From assembly GCA_036804505.1 (NCBI GenBank), contig DAIRSI010000016.1, positions 32,891-96,890 on the forward strand: a DNA stretch of 64,000 bases, in the 5' to 3' direction. Below, one piece after another: positions 63,921-64,000 of this stretch. A program made the translations under genes and the position numbers. The notes under the pieces are model-generated. The model did no database searches, was not told where the DNA came from, and saw nothing but the letters and a program-made list of their open reading frames with translations. The DNA comes from Phocaeicola_A sp036804505. Lineage in GTDB: Bacteria; Bacteroidota; Bacteroidia; Bacteroidales; Bacteroidaceae. Each line of letters begins with the position of its first letter. Position 1 is the first letter of the stretch.

Positions 63921-64000
63921 GGAGGAAAATGAAGTAGTTTTCTTTCTACTTTCATTTTCCGACCTCTCACACCACCGTACAAGCGGTTCCGCATACGGCG
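63921..64000 (-). ncRNA. 3' end (domains V-VI) of a group II intron, body beyond window
   Basis: Read on the minus strand, the window edge begins CGCCGTATGCGGAACCGCTT then GTACGGTGG. This is the compact hairpin of domain V, with a CGC catalytic triad and CCGTA/TACGG stem. After GTGTGAGAGGTC comes a long hairpin (63960 to 63924) pairing GGAAAATGAA with TTCATTTTCC, fitting domain VI. The exon begins near 63915-63921. The rest of the intron, probably with a reverse transcriptase/maturase gene, would lie to the right of position 64000. Confidence 0.65.

Noticed and set aside
1..64000. tRNA or rRNA genes
   Set aside because: No cloverleaf, GTTCRA-type T-loop in proper context, or rRNA sequence was recognised in the spacers.

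Overview
The window reads as a chromosome segment of a gut Bacteroidales bacterium, most likely Bacteroides or a close relative. The grounds are four SusC/SusD outer-membrane uptake pairs, two ECF sigma/FecR pairs, promoter elements of the Bacteroides type (TAnnTTTG at -7), SusD lipoproteins with Cys lipoboxes, and an NrfHA/ResB/CcsA cluster. No tRNA, rRNA, CRISPR array or intact insertion sequence was seen.

Layout. (1) 1-8905, minus strand: ECF sigma factor, FecR anti-sigma, SusC with an STN signalling domain, SusD, a secreted M14 metallopeptidase, and the start of a secreted protein that runs off the left edge. (2) 8906-14995: no intact gene. A palindrome- and iteron-rich stretch (about 9038-9710) is followed by about 4.8 kb of decayed, shuffled pieces of a phage/conjugative-element polyvalent protein, including a perfect 361-bp direct repeat. 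(3) 14996-26398: SusD, SusC, FecR, sigma and a two-domain SGNH esterase on the minus strand, with a divergent tandem-GH43 protein on the plus strand. This looks like a hemicellulose or pectin side-chain locus.

(4) 26353-38035, minus strand: a tight six-gene operon made of a secreted N-terminal-Cys amidohydrolase, SusC, SusD, an 858-residue M14 peptidase, a GltS-type glutamate symporter and a periplasmic M20D amidohydrolase (AbgB-like). It has no glycosidase. I infer a Sus-type locus for peptides or acyl/aryl-glutamate conjugates; this is the strongest candidate for an undescribed system. (5) 38141-41658, minus: LysO-type exporter, a lipoprotein MEMO-AMMECR1 fusion and the AmrS radical SAM protein. 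(6) 41693-45871, plus: nrfH, nrfA, resB-like, ccsA-like (nitrite ammonification and cytochrome c maturation), then a small secreted protein of unknown role on the minus strand.

(7) 46614-56158, plus: SusC, SusD-like_2, a calcineurin-type phosphoesterase and two paralogous GH-A-clan glycosidases. The gene set suggests a phosphate-bearing substrate. (8) 56234-63354, minus: a large unclassified multidomain protein, a GH29 fucosidase and a GH95-like barrel protein. (9) The right edge (about 63920-64000) carries the domain V/VI end of a group II intron on the minus strand.
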